Source of the DNA: Basidiobolus ranarum
Lineage: Eukaryota; Basidiobolomycota; Basidiobolomycetes; Basidiobolales
Direction: 5' to 3'
NCBI GenBank assembly: GCA_040143965.1
Contig: JASJQH010006909.1
Coordinates: 1-42,553, forward strand
Length of the DNA: 42,553 nt
The position numbers were made by a program, and so were the translations under genes. The first letter of the stretch is position 1. Each line of letters begins with the position of its first letter. The notes under the pieces are model-generated. The model saw nothing but the letters and a program-made list of their open reading frames with translations, had not been told where the DNA came from and did not search any database. Positions 41,530 to 42,553 of this stretch are shown piece after piece.

Positions 41530-42553
41530 GATATGATTTAATGCAGTGTGTGTAAGTAAAATTTTACCTCTGCATAGCTTATCATGTACTAAGTCCAGTC
41601 ACGTGTCTCAAGTAAATCAAAATCCAATTTGTTCAATAAATACAAACTCCAATTCATACTCAAATTGCTATCAAGCGAAATTGACTACTATTTGGGCGAC
41701 TGCAGCCAAATAGATATATTTATAATACTAGTATCACAGGAAATAAAAGGAAAAGCTTGCTGTATATAGTGTTGCACATTTGACCATTGTTTGCAGGTTT
41801 ATATTGTGGACAAACTAGCCAGATAACAGGATTGAAATAAGTTCATTATCTTTGAAATCCTAATCCCCTAGGCATATCTGAATTATGCTTTAATTATGAA
41901 TATATCAATGATAAATTGTCATCTTGCTGCAAGCAAGTCATTCACTCCAATCCTTTTCATTCCTACTGCATCATATCTCATATTATAAAATATGCTTTGG
42001 GATAGGGAGAGGCAGGTAACATAGCCACTTCAATACATGACTAGTTCCAGCAGACCAGATAATATATTAAAGAGGTATTTAACATCAACCACAATTTCTT
42101 TCTGTTAAAGCATCTTGGGAGCCTGTTGGAAGTAGTTTGAAGAATTAGAGAATTTGTTGGCATTCACTTAATGATATACTGAGTTGAAAGTGTTGAAGTT
42201 TATTGTCTTTATCATATTTGTTATCTTTATCTTTATACACCTAACTATTTCATATATCAAATATAAGTTTGTTAACATTGCTTAGTCAAATATCACTTAA
42301 CTACAAATTGGAGCATATATTATATATATATGTGAATAATGTGAGAATTAGCAATTCCATATTGGAAACTTCAAACTTGTCCATATTGCCCCAAAAATAG
42401 CTCACTTTATTCCCACAGATGTTCTGAACACAACCCCAGTGTTAGTTTTCTGTATTTCCACAAAAATGTATAAATGCTTTATTTCCAGACAATAAATAAT
42501 TATCTCACAAAGCTCTTCACAACTCCACTTTTCTAAAGTTCCTCCAAACAGCC
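41530..42553. other. AT-rich stretch to the window end
   Basis: About 1 kb upstream of the Coa6-like gene. No coding exon, RNA gene or repeat array was recognised. An AT alternating run is present near 42315-42332. A gene on the far side may begin beyond the window. Confidence 0.5.

Overview
The window is nuclear DNA from a fungus, most likely an early-diverging ('zygomycete-grade') lineage. The evidence is: AT-rich DNA with short GT-AG introns of about 40-130 bases, many with CTAAC/CTAAT-like branch sites just before the acceptor; fungal families (Siw14, Cns1, tricalbin, an Xbp1-like APSES factor, a GT34 glycosyltransferase, a RasB-type Ras, Dbf4); and a short TTAGGG-type tract. I cannot assign the genus. 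No rRNA, tRNA, CRISPR, virus-like element or intact transposon was recognised. All exon models below were built by hand from splice signals, reading frame and family conservation.

Layout. 0.3-2.0 kb (-): MFS sugar-transporter-like protein. 2.0-5.5 kb: gene-poor, with one cryptic spliced candidate near 2.6-2.8 kb. 5.56-6.11 (-): highly codon-biased 182-aa protein of unknown function. 7.06-8.16 (-): Xbp1-like APSES factor. 8.2-10.6: gene-poor. 10.65-11.76 (-): RasB-type small GTPase split into tiny exons. 12.59-13.38 (-): UPF0587/DUF866 zinc protein. 13.77-16.24 (-): mitochondrial PPR protein, divergent from 16.92-18.46 (+) Dim1 rRNA dimethylase. 18.74-19.82 (-): RPA32. 20.04-21.06 (-): GT34 glycosyltransferase, divergent from 22.02-23.46 (+) acetate CoA-transferase. 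23.83-25.58 (-): serine incorporator. 26.00-27.33 (-): Cns1/TTC4 co-chaperone, divergent from 28.63-33.05 (+) six-C2 tricalbin and 33.39-34.08 (+) mitochondrial bL27. 34.37-36.65 (-): Dbf4, divergent from 37.15-38.06 (+) Siw14-type phosphatase. 38.66-39.03 (-): small acidic protein. 39.18-40.20 (-): zinc-finger/PH protein. 41.16-41.53 (-): Coa6-like protein.

The genes are ordinary housekeeping loci and not a dedicated cluster. Some are related in function: RPA32 and Dbf4 act in DNA replication and both have MCB-like WCGCGW sites upstream; the PPR protein, bL27m, Coa6-like protein and CoA-transferase are predicted mitochondrial. The most unusual signals are a Ras gene that appears to need an 18-base exon and a 2-base exon to restore its conserved sequence, a Coa6 homologue that has lost exactly its inner disulfide pair, an abundant-looking protein of unknown function, and a very regular PPR array whose RNA target can be roughly predicted.
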